NCBI RefSeq assembly: GCF_000375525.1
Contig: NZ_AQXC01000006.1
Coordinates: forward strand, 1-64,000
Source of the DNA: Corynebacterium propinquum DSM 44285
GTDB lineage: Bacteria > Actinomycetota > Actinomycetes > Mycobacteriales > Mycobacteriaceae
Direction of reading: 5' to 3'
DNA length: 64,000 nucleotides
The position numbers and the translations under genes are program-made. Shown here one piece after another: positions 42,344 through 51,609 of this stretch. The notes beneath the pieces are model-generated. The model searched no databases, was not told where the DNA came from, and saw only the letters and a list, made by a program, of their open reading frames with translations. Positions within the stretch are counted from its first letter, which is position 1. Each line of letters begins with the position of its first letter.

Positions 42344-43963
42344 CTAACCCCGCGTGCGGTTAATCGCCGCCATGATCTCCAGTTTGCGTGGCAACGCTAA
42401 ACGTCCCGGGTGCTTGCCAGGTGTGCCACCACCCGAAAAACGGGAAACCGCATCGATGCCACCCTGCTTGACCTGATCCAACACCTCGTCGACAAGCGCA
42501 GCAGACTCACCGTGCTGCGTGCTCAAACTATCTAAAATCGAAGCAATCGCGCGGGTCTGCGAACCATCCACCAGCTGCGATAACGCGGATAAATCAATAA
42601 AACCCTTGCCGACGCGAATGCCCGCGCCCTTGGCCTGCGGCGGCTTTTTCGCACGAAAGCGCTTCGCCGGCAGCGGCCGGTGTGCAGGCTTCGGAAACGG
42701 TTCCTGCTTGTCGACGGCGCGCGCCAAACCAGCAGCACGCTCCGTGATGTCATACGGGTGGTAGGAATCCATGTGGATCACCGTGTCCGCGACGTCGATA
42801 AATGCCGCGGATCCACCCGCGACCAGCACCGTCGACACGCCAACCGCAGCCAGCCCGCGCACGCGATCAACCAGGGGAGTGATCGGTTCCTTCTCCGTCG
42901 GAATCAGCTCACGCATGCGCTCATCGCGAATCATGAAATTCGTCGCGGACGTGTCCTCGTCGATCAACAACGCAGACGCACCGGCCTCCAGCGCCTCCAT
43001 CAGCCCCGCGGCCTGGGAAGTAGAACCGGAGGCGTTATCCGTGGAAAAGCTCGTGGTATCCGTCTGCGCTGGCAAGTTAGAGATGAACTGCGAAATATCC
43101 ACGTCCGTGATCGCGCGGCCATCCTCGGCGCGCAGGGACGCAGCGGAATCGACGGTGATCGCAAACTCGCGGCCATCGCCAGCAACGTGGTTGTACACGC
43201 CGCGCTCCAGCGCCTTCAACAACGTGGACTTTCCGTGATAACCACCGCCAACAATCACCGTGACACCAGCAGGAACGCCCATACCGGTTACTTCGCGTCC
43301 CGACGGCAACTGGAAAGTGGTGCGCAGCGAATCCGGTGAACGAAACGGCACCGCCTTTTCTGCCGGTGTGTCGCGGTGGCCAGCAGAACGCGGCAGGCAG
43401 GAGCCATCACCGATAAACGCGATCATGCCCCGCCCCGGTAGCTGTTCACGCAGGTAGTTCTGGTCGCGCTCAAGCAGCACTGCTTCGTGCAGGTCGTCGG
43501 CAGGAAAATCAAGTGCTTGGTCCAGGGCTGCCGGAAGCACGTCGCACAGCAAAGCCCGCGCCTTACGCCCCAGGATCTTGCGGCCGCGGGCTGGCAGTTG
43601 CACCTCAATGCGCAAGGTAGCGGTGTTAGAACGGGTGCCGGAGCCCGCCCCGGCGTCGTCGGCAAGCACGACGCTGGCCCGGTCCAATACCTGCTGGCCC
43701 GGCTGGTCAATGTGCAAGTCGCGGTCGCCGGAAAAGGCCTGGGCAATGCGGCGCGTCAGGAAATCACGCGCGGCCACCCCAGCCAACTCTGCAGGAACCG
43801 GGTTGGGCACGTCGACCTGCATCAATGACGGCGGAGCAAAAGGATCAGACTGCACTTTATCCACGCGCAGCCGGTATTCGCCCAGCTCATAGCTGCCGTG
43901 CAATTTCTTGTAGGCACCGTAACCAGCGCCGTCGAGGGAAGTTAATAAACGTGCAAGGCTCAT
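42344..43963 (-). CDS. ABC-class ATPase (COG3044 / ABC_ATPase family)
   Basis: The product has about 539 residues. It belongs to the predicted ABC-class ATPases. The N-terminal domain runs from LARLLTSLDGAGYGAYKKLHGSY, then come the core P-loop VIVGGGYHGKSTLLKALERGVYNH near residue 240, the DISQFISNLP segment, a Walker B ALLIDEDTSATNFMIRDERM near 345, and a late STVLVAGGSAAFIDVAD. There are no membrane segments. The family is widespread but its function is unknown; RNA- or ribosome-linked roles have been suggested for relatives. I chose ATG 43963 because the longer frame to 44218 runs into the divergent MFS gene. The C-terminal HPGRLALPRKLEIMAAINR is also typical. Confidence 0.82.
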   Translation of the reverse strand: MSLARLLTSLDGAGYGAYKKLHGSYELGEYRLRVDKVQSDPFAPPSLMQVDVPNPVPAELAGVAARDFLTRRIAQAFSGDRDLHIDQPGQQVLDRASVVLADDAGAGSGTRSNTATLRIEVQLPARGRKILGRKARALLCDVLPAALDQALDFPADDLHEAVLLERDQNYLREQLPGRGMIAFIGDGSCLPRSAGHRDTPAEKAVPFRSPDSLRTTFQLPSGREVTGMGVPAGVTVIVGGGYHGKSTLLKALERGVYNHVAGDGREFAITVDSAASLRAEDGRAITDVDISQFISNLPAQTDTTSFSTDNASGSTSQAAGLMEALEAGASALLIDEDTSATNFMIRDERMRELIPTEKEPITPLVDRVRGLAAVGVSTVLVAGGSAAFIDVADTVIHMDSYHPYDITERAAGLARAVDKQEPFPKPAHRPLPAKRFRAKKPPQAKGAGIRVGKGFIDLSALSQLVDGSQTRAIASILDSLSTQHGESAALVDEVLDQVKQGGIDAVSRFSGGGTPGKHPGRLALPRKLEIMAAINRTRG

Positions 43964-44033
43964 GCGCCCCAGCCTACGTATTGGGCGGGGTGTCGTGGAA
44001 AGGCACCGAAAAACTTTCGGTATACATAAGAAT

Positions 44034-45422
44034 ATGACTGCCACTACCGCGGACTCTGCCGGTTGCTCGGGCACTGCCAGCTCAGCCAGCCCAGCCAGCT
44101 CTGCCGGCTGCGCGACGAAGACTACCAGCTCCAGCAAATCCATGATTGCCAGCTGGTTCCTCTGGAGTTGGGGCAACGCCTCGGTCTCGGCAGTGATGGT
44201 CACCTTCGTTTTCGGCACCTACCTCGCCTCAGACGTCTTCGGCCCCGACGAACGCGGAACCCAGTGGCTGACCAGCGCGAACGCCATCGCCGGTATCATT
44301 ATTGCGGTGACCGCACCGGTGATTGGGCAGCGCGCGGATAAAACCGGCAGGCGCAAGCTGTGGCTGATCGTGCACACCTTGCTGGTGGTGGGGCTGATGG
44401 CGGCGTGCTTCTTTGTGCAGCCAGAACCAGGATTTCTCCTGCTCGGGGTGAGCCTGTTGGCTGCCCTGACACTTTTCGACGAATTCGCCAACCTGAACTA
44501 CAACGCCATGATCGTCGACATCGCCCGTGAGGGGAATATGGGGCGGATCTCTGGTATCGGCTGGGGCTTCGGTTATCTCGGCGGTATAGGGCTGTTGATG
44601 TTGGTGTACCTGAGCCTGATTGCGGGCGAACCGCCGCACATTTTCGGTATTGGGGAACATGATGCACTGAATATTCGCGCCGTCGCCGTGGTCGCTGCCG
44701 CCTGGTTTTTAATTTTTGCGCTGCCGCTGCTGCTCCACAAAGAAAAAACTGCAGATAAAAACACCATCGAGCACGTCAGTATTGCGCAATCGTACCGACG
44801 CCTGCTCGCCGTCATCGTTCGGCTGTGGCGCGACGACCGCAATACCTTCTGGTTCCTGGTGTCCTCGGCGATCTACCGCGATGGGCTTTCTGCAGTTTTT
44901 GCCTATGGCGCGATCCTGGGCACCACGCTGTACGGCATCTCCCCGGCCAATGTCATCATTTTCGGCATCGCGGGAAACGTGATCTCTGCGCTTGGGGCGT
45001 TTTTGGGTGGCTGGTTGGACGACCGGCTGGGGCCTAAATTCGTGATCAGTGCGAGTCTTTGGGCGCTCTTGGCGACGGCCGTGGTGCTGCTCGTTTTTAG
45101 TGAAGAGCGTGGACCGATCACTCCGACGCTCGCATTCTGGATTTTTGGTCTTGGACTCTGTTTGTTCGTTGGGCCTGCCCAGGCGTCGTCGCGTGGTTTT
45201 ATTGGGCGAATTGCCCCACCAGAAAAAGCAGGGGAATTATTTGGCCTGTATGCCACAGCCGGGCGCAGCGTGTCGTTTCTCGCACCGGTGATGATCAGCA
45301 TTTTCTTGGCACTGCTCGGCAACAATATCGCGATCATTCTGGCGATCGCGACGATCCTGGCCGTCGGCCTGGCGCTGCTGTATAAGGTGGATAACCCGCG
45401 TGAACACGCACGGGTTGTATAA
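44034..45422 (+). CDS. MFS transporter, Atg22-like (UMF1 group)
   Basis: A 462-residue protein with twelve hydrophobic segments. After a Ser/Thr/Ala/Cys-rich N-terminus of about 35 residues, the sequence WFLWSWGNASVSAVMVTFVFGTYLA, then LTLFDEFANLNYNAMIVDI and later ASSRGFIGRIAPPEKAGELFGLYA, matches the Atg22/UMF1 MFS group, whose bacterial substrates are unknown (yeast Atg22 exports amino acids from the vacuole). A -10 like TATACA at 44021 ends 7 nt before ATG 44034, so the transcript may be leaderless. Divergent from the ABC-class ATPase with a 70-nt gap. Confidence 0.82.
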   Translation: MTATTADSAGCSGTASSASPASSAGCATKTTSSSKSMIASWFLWSWGNASVSAVMVTFVFGTYLASDVFGPDERGTQWLTSANAIAGIIIAVTAPVIGQRADKTGRRKLWLIVHTLLVVGLMAACFFVQPEPGFLLLGVSLLAALTLFDEFANLNYNAMIVDIAREGNMGRISGIGWGFGYLGGIGLLMLVYLSLIAGEPPHIFGIGEHDALNIRAVAVVAAAWFLIFALPLLLHKEKTADKNTIEHVSIAQSYRRLLAVIVRLWRDDRNTFWFLVSSAIYRDGLSAVFAYGAILGTTLYGISPANVIIFGIAGNVISALGAFLGGWLDDRLGPKFVISASLWALLATAVVLLVFSEERGPITPTLAFWIFGLGLCLFVGPAQASSRGFIGRIAPPEKAGELFGLYATAGRSVSFLAPVMISIFLALLGNNIAIILAIATILAVGLALLYKVDNPREHARVV

Positions 45423-45521
45423 GAGGTACGCGGGAGATGGATTTTCACTGTTAACCATCCCTAATTGCGAGACTACTTGTGAATAATGGGGGTAGTCAGG
45501 CCGGGAAAGGAATATCAATTA

Positions 45522-46142
45522 ATGACTCTCAATGCCTATGTTCATGTAAGTTGGGATGGGTATCGATTAATACTAGATCATATTGAGAACTTTAATTTAC
45601 GGTTTTTCTTGATTTGGTCGGGTATATTTCTTTTGCTACCTATGTCCGTAGGAGTCGCTGTAGGATATGCACTCTTTCAAGAGTTGCCTTCAGATGAATT
45701 GAAAAACTATTCATATTGGGAAGGCTTTGCAAAAGTCTTAAAATCTGGGGTGCCAGGTTATTGTGTGGGACTTATTTTACCTTTTGCTTGGTTAAGTTGG
45801 TCTGGGTATGTAGAAAATAATATGCCCCGTATCGGCCCCCCGGGTGAATATTCGTATTGGCAAGCATTCGGGCTAGTTGGGACTGCAATAATTATCTCGG
45901 TAATACTTAATCTTAAGAACCGTCTTTTGCTCGTACCTGGGATAACTGTGCCATTGGGAATTACGATGGGAATGGCTACAGTGTTCGTTGTTATTGAATC
46001 TACTGTGCCCGACAATATTAGCGGTTTAGCAACGGCTTACACTTCTGTTGTTGGCACTCTAATTTTAATAGTGGTCAATCTCCCTCTTTCGATATGGAAG
46101 TTTCGCAAAAACAAGCCAAGAATAGAGGGTAACGCTCAGTGA
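45522..46142 (+). CDS. Hypothetical integral membrane protein, first of two paralogues
   Basis: A 206-residue protein with about five hydrophobic segments. I do not recognise a family. The second half, from GEYSYWQAFGLVGTAIIISV to LILIVVNLPLSIWKFRKNK, aligns with the same part of the next gene (GTYPYWQIALC ... LLVLNFPVAIWRDKRKN), so the two are tandem paralogues. The segment is AT-richer than its surroundings. ATG 45522 has AAAGGA upstream. No lipobox or enzymatic motif is seen. Possibly an acquired gene pair. Confidence 0.65.
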   Translation: MTLNAYVHVSWDGYRLILDHIENFNLRFFLIWSGIFLLLPMSVGVAVGYALFQELPSDELKNYSYWEGFAKVLKSGVPGYCVGLILPFAWLSWSGYVENNMPRIGPPGEYSYWQAFGLVGTAIIISVILNLKNRLLLVPGITVPLGITMGMATVFVVIESTVPDNISGLATAYTSVVGTLILIVVNLPLSIWKFRKNKPRIEGNAQ

Positions 46143-46248
46143 AACTACTATGCTATTTGCGGGCAACGCCAATTTACGCACGTGAGTCATATTTCGCGGT
46201 GGTTAATCTTGCTCAGCGTGATCACCTTTAACAAAAATTGAGGACAAA

Positions 46249-46800
46249 ATGGACTTTCACATAGAACGATTTATTAATATCGCAGGATTTTTGGTTGTTG
46301 CGCCTACTACAGCTGCTTTGTTGGCGTTATATCTTGCTTTCAGTTTCTCTGTGGAGAGCCGAAATGCCCTAGACCAACTGAAATGGCCGTTTTCCGTATT
46401 TTTATTGAGCCGTTGGTTCGCTGGTTTTATTTTGGGGCCTGTGCTTGCTGCAGCCTGGCTAAGCTGGTCGGCTAGCCCAGGTTTAGAAGGAGCGGGATTT
46501 TTTCCGGGAACCTATCCGTACTGGCAGATTGCGCTGTGCATTCTGAGCGTAGGGGGAGTTTCCATCATGATTAATATGTGGTGCGCGATCCCCCTATTGG
46601 GTGGCTTTCTCGCACCGCTTGCGATGTCATCGGGAATTGCTTTCGGCGAAGCGTATTTGGAATCATTCGGAGTGGCAAGCCAACAAGGTATCGGCACCGT
46701 GATGGCTTTTGCTGGCTCATTTATCGGTTTGCTGGTCCTCAATTTCCCGGTAGCGATCTGGCGGGACAAGCGAAAGAACCATGCTACTGCCGATAACTAG
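46249..46800 (+). CDS. Hypothetical integral membrane protein, second of two paralogues
   Basis: A 183-residue protein with about five hydrophobic segments, related in sequence and topology to the preceding gene (shared G-x-Y-x-YWQ motif and a basic C-terminus after N-F/L-P-V/L-x-IW). Start ATG 46249 is preceded by TTGAGGACAAA. Its end overlaps the convergent aminotransferase gene by 17 nt. No function can be suggested. The 106 nt between the paralogues contain no further gene. Confidence 0.65.
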   Translation: MDFHIERFINIAGFLVVAPTTAALLALYLAFSFSVESRNALDQLKWPFSVFLLSRWFAGFILGPVLAAAWLSWSASPGLEGAGFFPGTYPYWQIALCILSVGGVSIMINMWCAIPLLGGFLAPLAMSSGIAFGEAYLESFGVASQQGIGTVMAFAGSFIGLLVLNFPVAIWRDKRKNHATADN

Positions 46801-48019
46801 CCAAGAAATTGCCCAAACGCTCAATCGCATTCTCGAGCTGTGACGCCCATGGCAGCGTGACCACACGGAAGTGGTCTGGGTGCGGCCAGTTAAACCCTGT
46901 GCCCTGCACCATCAGAATCTTTTCTTGTTTCAAAATATCCAGCATCAGCTTCGCGTCGTCATGAATCTCATGCACATTAGGGTCCAACCTCGGGAAGCAA
47001 TACAGCGCGCCCTTCGGCTTGACGACGGACACGCCCGGGATCTCACTCAGCTTTTCATAAGCGATATCGCGCTGCTTCAACAAACGCCCGTTTTCACCGG
47101 TCAACTGGTAAATCGATTGCTGCCCGCCGAGTGCCACCTGAATCGCGTGCTGTGCTGGCACATTCGGGCACAAACGCGTGCCCGCCAGCATCTCCAGGCC
47201 TTCGATCAAACCAGAAGCATTCCGCTTCGGCCCCGTGATCACCATCCAGCCTGCACGGTAGCCGGCCACACGGTAGGCCTTCGACAAACCATTAAAAGTA
47301 ATGCACACCAGATCCGGTGCCAAGGAGGCGGTGGAAATGTGCTTCGCGTCGTCGTAAAGAATCCGGTCATAAATCTCGTCGGACAGCAACAACAGCTGGT
47401 TCTCTCGGGCAATATCTACTAGCTGCTGCAACACCTCACGCGAATACACCGCGCCCGTGGGGTTATTCGGGTTGATGATCACCAGCGCTTTGGTCTTCGG
47501 GGTGATCTTGGACTTCAGATCCTCAATATCCGGGTTCCAGCCGTCGTCCTCATTGCCCAGGTAGTGCACGGGAACGCCGCCAGCCAGGGAGGTGGCCGCA
47601 GACCACAAAGGATAATCCGGGGCTGGGATCAGTACCTCGTCGCCGTCGTTCAGCAGCGCCTGGGTGGTCATGGTGATCAGCTCGGAAACCCCATTGCCCA
47701 AAAAGACATCGTCAATATCGAACGTTGGGAAATCCTCCAACTCGTAGCGGGTGACGATCGCCCGGCGCGCCGGAACAATGCCCTTTGAGGTGGAATAACC
47801 CTGCGCGGTGGGCAGCGCGGAAATCATATCCCGCATGATCACATCCGGGGCATCAAAACCGAACGTCGCTGGGTTGCCCGTGTTCAGCTTCAGGATGCGG
47901 TGGCCGTCCGCCTCCATGCGCTCGGCTAAATCCGCGACCGGGCCGCGGATCGCGTAGGCCATATTCTTGATCTTGTCGGATTGATCAAAAATGCGCGCAG
48001 GGTGACGTGGATGACTCAT
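46784..48019 (-). CDS. alaT: Alanine-forming aminotransferase, AlaT-like
   Basis: A 411-residue class I/II PLP aminotransferase. The cofactor lysine is in TFNGLSKAYRVAGYRAGW near residue 244. Other family residues are the NPNNPTGAVYSREVL loop, SDEIYDRILYD and the late HFRVVTLPWASQLENAI that holds the substrate arginine. The start HPARIFDQSDKIKNMAYAIRGP closely follows corynebacterial AlaT and mycobacterial Rv0337c, which transfer amino groups between glutamate and pyruvate. Length is normal. The gene lies upstream of dnaK-grpE-dnaJ, the same broad order as Rv0337c and Rv0350-Rv0352. Confidence 0.88.
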   Translation of the reverse strand: MSHPRHPARIFDQSDKIKNMAYAIRGPVADLAERMEADGHRILKLNTGNPATFGFDAPDVIMRDMISALPTAQGYSTSKGIVPARRAIVTRYELEDFPTFDIDDVFLGNGVSELITMTTQALLNDGDEVLIPAPDYPLWSAATSLAGGVPVHYLGNEDDGWNPDIEDLKSKITPKTKALVIINPNNPTGAVYSREVLQQLVDIARENQLLLLSDEIYDRILYDDAKHISTASLAPDLVCITFNGLSKAYRVAGYRAGWMVITGPKRNASGLIEGLEMLAGTRLCPNVPAQHAIQVALGGQQSIYQLTGENGRLLKQRDIAYEKLSEIPGVSVVKPKGALYCFPRLDPNVHEIHDDAKLMLDILKQEKILMVQGTGFNWPHPDHFRVVTLPWASQLENAIERLGNFLASYRQ

Positions 48020-48040
48020 TCCTCTATTTTGCCAAAAACG

Positions 48041-48700
48041 CTAACGGTTTTTCCATTTGTGCAACTGTTCCCGCGCCATGTTCATCGCATCCCCGCTCAA
48101 CTCCGCAGCCTGCGCCCGACGCTCCGCCCACTGCTGGCGCGTCAACTCCTTTTGCTCTGCACGACGCCCAGCCTCTGCAGCGCGGATTTCTTTGCGACGC
48201 TGCCGCTCCAACTGCGCCGGTGACGGGCGGTGCCAGGAATCCGGGCCGATCTGCATGACATACAGTGCGATCCAAATCGCCGGAACCACGAATGCACTCA
48301 GCATTGCTAAGCCGCCGAACAACATCGCGGTGCCGGTGCTTCCCGCCTCGAAGGCCAACGCGACGAAGCCCGGAAACGCGATCATGCCCGCCAGGGACGT
48401 CAGAATCGACGTGCCCAGCCGCGGCTTCTTCGCGGCCTCTCGTGCGCGCTGCACCTGGGATTCGGAATAGTACTTCTCGACGGCGCCGCCGGTGGCTTGC
48501 TGCGTAAACGGGATATCCACGAATACCTGATCCAGGTCGCGCTGGTATTGCGCCTGGGTGACGGCCGCGCACCGATCGTCAAATTCGTCGATCTGCAAAC
48601 GGCCTTCCGCTAAGGCGTGGCCCAGGGCGTTCATCGCCTGGTCGCGGTCTGCATCCGACAGGCGCATCGACGCATCACTCTGATTGAACGGGGTGCTCAT
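48041..48700 (-). CDS. DUF1707 domain membrane protein
   Basis: The product has 219 residues. An N-terminal DUF1707 motif (MRLSDADRDQAMNALGHAL, then AEGRLQIDEFDDRC) occupies residues 12-55. Two hydrophobic helices follow near 97-150 (TSILTSLAGMIAFPGFVALAF and GGLAMLSAFVVPAIWIALYVM). The C-terminal 65 residues are strongly charged, rich in Arg, Glu, Gln and Ala, and likely form a coiled coil. DUF1707 proteins are frequent in actinobacteria and of unknown function. The gene lies 21 nt beyond the alaT start and 9 nt from the ECF ATPase gene, so the minus-strand genes may be read together. Confidence 0.8.
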   Translation of the reverse strand: MSTPFNQSDASMRLSDADRDQAMNALGHALAEGRLQIDEFDDRCAAVTQAQYQRDLDQVFVDIPFTQQATGGAVEKYYSESQVQRAREAAKKPRLGTSILTSLAGMIAFPGFVALAFEAGSTGTAMLFGGLAMLSAFVVPAIWIALYVMQIGPDSWHRPSPAQLERQRRKEIRAAEAGRRAEQKELTRQQWAERRAQAAELSGDAMNMAREQLHKWKNR

Positions 48701-48709
48701 ACCGCCATC

Positions 48710-49936
48710 TTAGCCGGATGCTCGCGCGATTTTTGCTTCGGTAACCTCCGCATACGTTGCCACATCCTGTAATAACGTGGGATCGTGGCAGGTCATGATC
48801 ACCGCCGCTCCACCGGACAAACACTCGTGCAACAGCGCATGCAGCCGCCTGCGATCAGCCGGGGTGAGCCCCACATCCGGTTCATCGAGTAACACAACCT
48901 GCCGACGTTGCGCGATCACCGACGCCACCTGCAGCAAGCGCAGTTGGGAAGGGCTGAGATCCAACGGGTGCGTATCGCCGGTGAGCTCCGGTGAAGCGTG
49001 CGCGGTGGCGTCGGTGATGATGTCCCAGAGTTTGTCGTCGTCCAGCATGGCGCTTGCCGACGCATCCAGTACTTGTGCTGCTGGATCCTGCAAAGACAGC
49101 GAGACCGTCGGTGCGGAATTGTGTGGGTTGGCGCCTGAGCCAGTATCCTCGCTGAGGCCAGCGAGTTGCCGCAGCAAGGTGGTTTTGCCAGCCCCATTAT
49201 CCCCGCGCAGCCAGCACACGGCGCCGGCGCGAGCCTGCAGATCCACCGGTTTGCTGGAAAACTCCTGGGTCGGGTTGGTGGCTTTCGTGAACTGCCACCA
49301 GCGACGCTTCGGTGTGCCACGACGGGCGCGAATTCCGGGCCACTCCGCGACGATCGCACCGGATGCAATCCTCGGCAGGCCCAGGCCGCTGTGATCTGCG
49401 GAGTGCCGATAATCCAAGCACAACACCATCCTAGCGCCGCTTACTGCGAACTCGCGCAACGCAGCCATAACCGCTTGGGCCGAATCCGGATCCAGCCCGG
49501 CGGTGGGCTCGCAGGCGATGATGATATCCGGGCGGGCCGCTAAAAAGCTGGCCACCAGCATCCGTCGGGTCTGCCCACCCGAAAGCTGCGCAGGGTGGGT
49601 GTGCGCGAAGCCCTGCAATCCGAGGTTGGCCAGGATCTCCCGGCAACGCGGTTCCATCTCCGCACGGGGCATGCCGTGTTGTTCCATGGGCTGGGCGATT
49701 TCTTCGATGACCGTATCGCGCTGGTGTGAGATCACCGAGCCAATTTCATAACCCAGCACCACAACCCGGGGAGCGGGTGCAGTTTCGCCGCGTAGAAACT
49801 CGTAATAGTTGTGGGCGATCTGCCAGGCATCCTGGTTTGTGCCACGGTGGTCGTCGGCAAGCATGATGTGGCTGAACTGCTCGGTGCGAACTTGCTGGTG
49901 GAAAGCGTCGAGGTCGGAGTTTATATCCATGCACAC
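48710..49936 (-). CDS. ECF transporter fused double ATPase with a degenerate first Walker A
   Basis: This 408-residue protein has two ABC modules, as in EcfA-EcfA' or YkoD-type fusions. The second module is complete: LRGDNGAGKTTLLRQLAG near 225, the signature-like LDLSPSQLRLLQVA, and VVLLDEPDVGLTPADRR. The first module has a signature (AQLSGGQTRRMLVASFLA) and Walker B (IIIACEPTAGLDPDSAQ), but where Walker A should be there is HIMLADDHRGTNQDAW, with no G-x4-GKS/T. One of the two composite ATP sites is therefore probably inactive. It overlaps the T-subunit gene by 16 nt and supplies energy for uptake of a vitamin-like or nucleoside-like substrate. Confidence 0.82.
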   Translation of the reverse strand: MCMDINSDLDAFHQQVRTEQFSHIMLADDHRGTNQDAWQIAHNYYEFLRGETAPAPRVVVLGYEIGSVISHQRDTVIEEIAQPMEQHGMPRAEMEPRCREILANLGLQGFAHTHPAQLSGGQTRRMLVASFLAARPDIIIACEPTAGLDPDSAQAVMAALREFAVSGARMVLCLDYRHSADHSGLGLPRIASGAIVAEWPGIRARRGTPKRRWWQFTKATNPTQEFSSKPVDLQARAGAVCWLRGDNGAGKTTLLRQLAGLSEDTGSGANPHNSAPTVSLSLQDPAAQVLDASASAMLDDDKLWDIITDATAHASPELTGDTHPLDLSPSQLRLLQVASVIAQRRQVVLLDEPDVGLTPADRRRLHALLHECLSGGAAVIMTCHDPTLLQDVATYAEVTEAKIARASG

Positions 49937-50661
49937 ACCACCAATCCGATGGCTGCGGCAGGAAATAGAAGTTGCAACAGAATCTCCCAGCGGTGTGCGT
50001 GGACCGGATAGAGGACGCTGCGTCGGCCGGGCACGTCATAGCCCATGCCTTGGAGAACGACTCCACGGTCGGTGCCCTGGGCCAGAAGCCGGGTGATCAC
50101 GGGGATGACCATGCGCGGGATGACGCTGGTGACGGTGACTTTGCGCCCAGCCAGGCGGTTTGCGGTGGCGACCTCACCGATCAGGGCGCTGGCCTGCGGG
50201 AGTAGTTGCAACGAGGCACCCAAAACATAGACGACGGAATGGTGCAGGCCGAGGTGCTGGAGAGCTTTGAGCAGATCCGGGATGTGCACATTCGCCATGG
50301 CCGCCAGCAGCGACGTCATCAGCGCGCAGAAACGCAGAGCGAGCTCACCTGCGGTGGCCAGCCCATCAGAGGTCAGCAGCGGCGCGATTTGGTGCTCGCC
50401 GTGCGGGGCGTGCACCAGCAGCATCGACAAGCCCGCGGGGATGGATAAGGCGATGGACGTTGCCGGAACCGCGAGGCTGCGCGAGCCCGCAATACCCGCG
50501 ACCCAACCCACCACAATGAGCGCGGCGTGCAGCAGCGGCCAGGAAATGGATAAAGCAGCCACCCACGCGGAGGTCCCAATGATGATGACCGTAAGCGGGT
50601 GCAGAACATGCACCGGCTTGCCGACGGGCGCCTGAGCCGTACTAGCTGTGCTCTGCTTCAT
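49921..50661 (-). CDS. ECF transporter T component (CbiQ/EcfT family)
   Basis: A 246-residue membrane protein with about five to six helices and the CbiQ layout: a start VHVLHPLTVIIIGTSAWVAAL, then ADLL-type coupling-helix equivalents with ASxG-like small residues. The late segments ANRLAGRKVTVTSVIPRMVIPVITRLLAQ and RGVVLQGMGYDVPGRR carry the conserved coupling-helix arginines. It links the double ATPase to the S subunit. Genes overlap on both sides (16 nt with the ATPase, 20 nt with the S component), so the three are co-translated. Confidence 0.83.
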   Translation of the reverse strand: MKQSTASTAQAPVGKPVHVLHPLTVIIIGTSAWVAALSISWPLLHAALIVVGWVAGIAGSRSLAVPATSIALSIPAGLSMLLVHAPHGEHQIAPLLTSDGLATAGELALRFCALMTSLLAAMANVHIPDLLKALQHLGLHHSVVYVLGASLQLLPQASALIGEVATANRLAGRKVTVTSVIPRMVIPVITRLLAQGTDRGVVLQGMGYDVPGRRSVLYPVHAHRWEILLQLLFPAAAIGLVVCAWI

Positions 50662-51484
50662 CGCGGTGCTGCGGAGGAAGCAGTTGGCGCAGGGTGCGCT
50701 TCGGCAATGCCTTCCAGGCGGCCCAGACGATGAGCAGCACCAAGATCTTATCCAGCGGGTCCGAGATGAACGACTGCAACGTCACTGACGCCAGCAGCGA
50801 CTGGCCCATCTCGCGGAACAAGGAAACCACAGCACCGGTACCCACACCGGCGGTACCGCCGTAGACGAACGCGGCGACGGGCGCGGCAAGAGCACCAGCG
50901 ATGATGCCGATGATCGCGCCAGAGACAATCAGGCGCCACAGCTGGCGGAATGCCCCAAATTTGTGGATAGCCACACCAGACATCCAGCCGACGGCAGCCG
51001 AACCCGCCGCGAATGGCAGGGCAGCAGGTGCAATCAAAGCCCAGATGAGGTTGCTGAGAGCGCCCGTCGCCAAACCAGCATACGGCCCGGCAAGAGCTGC
51101 GATAAGCACCGTGCCGACGGCATCGAGGTACAGCGGGATACCCGAAGCGCCGATGATCTGGCCGACGAGAATATTGAGCACCAACGCCACCGGAATAATC
51201 GCCAACGTGCGCGCCGGGATATACGGCACGGTGGAAATCAGCAGCAAGACCGTACCGATTAAATAGCCGCCCATGGTAAACAACGCGGCGGTGGAGCCGA
51301 CGGATTCCCATTCCGTCGGGCGCGCAAAGACCAGGATCAGCCACGTCGCGGCAATGGCAGCCACCCCCAACCAGCGCAGGATCAGCGCGTTACGGGTGGG
51401 ACTGGCAGAGACTCGGGCAGAGGCCTGGGCGGAAGACTGCGCAGGAGACTGGGAAGATGAGGACGAAGATTTCGCAGGTGACAT
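50642..51484 (-). CDS. ECF transporter S component (substrate-binding subunit), substrate unknown
   Basis: The product has about 280 residues. After a Ser/Ala/Gln-rich cytoplasmic start of some 30 residues there are six hydrophobic segments. The motif LDAVGTVLIAALAGPYAGLATGALSNLI is typical of ECF S components that bind small vitamins or nucleosides. The start at ATG 51484 has GAAGAAACGAG upstream; the longer frame to 51658 would read through a terminator-like hairpin. A nucleoside hydrolase gene upstream hints at a nucleoside substrate, while the fused-ATPase arrangement resembles YkoEDC thiamine-precursor systems. Neither is proven. Confidence 0.78.
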   Translation of the reverse strand: MSPAKSSSSSSQSPAQSSAQASARVSASPTRNALILRWLGVAAIAATWLILVFARPTEWESVGSTAALFTMGGYLIGTVLLLISTVPYIPARTLAIIPVALVLNILVGQIIGASGIPLYLDAVGTVLIAALAGPYAGLATGALSNLIWALIAPAALPFAAGSAAVGWMSGVAIHKFGAFRQLWRLIVSGAIIGIIAGALAAPVAAFVYGGTAGVGTGAVVSLFREMGQSLLASVTLQSFISDPLDKILVLLIVWAAWKALPKRTLRQLLPPQHRDEAEHS

Positions 51485-51550
51485 GAATACTCGTTTCTTC
51501 AGTGTTGCTTGGGCGTTGCTAGGGCGTTGTTTGGGCGAAGTTGCTGGGTC

Positions 51551-51609
51551 GCAGAAAACAGAAAACCCTCCGCCACCTGCCCCTATGTCACCTCGGGGTG
51601 GTTGGCGGA
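51551..51609 (-). terminator. Terminator or attenuator ahead of the ECF genes
   Basis: On the minus strand an imperfect stem (TCCGCCAAC pairing with GTGGCGGA-type sequence, then CCCC/GGGG) is followed by GGGTTTTCTGTTTTC. It lies between the TM2 gene stop (51672) and the S-component start (51484). It can end the upstream transcript or act as an attenuator in the ECF leader. A tandem CTGTGG-type hexamer tract (about 51624-51648) lies just upstream. Confidence 0.6.
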
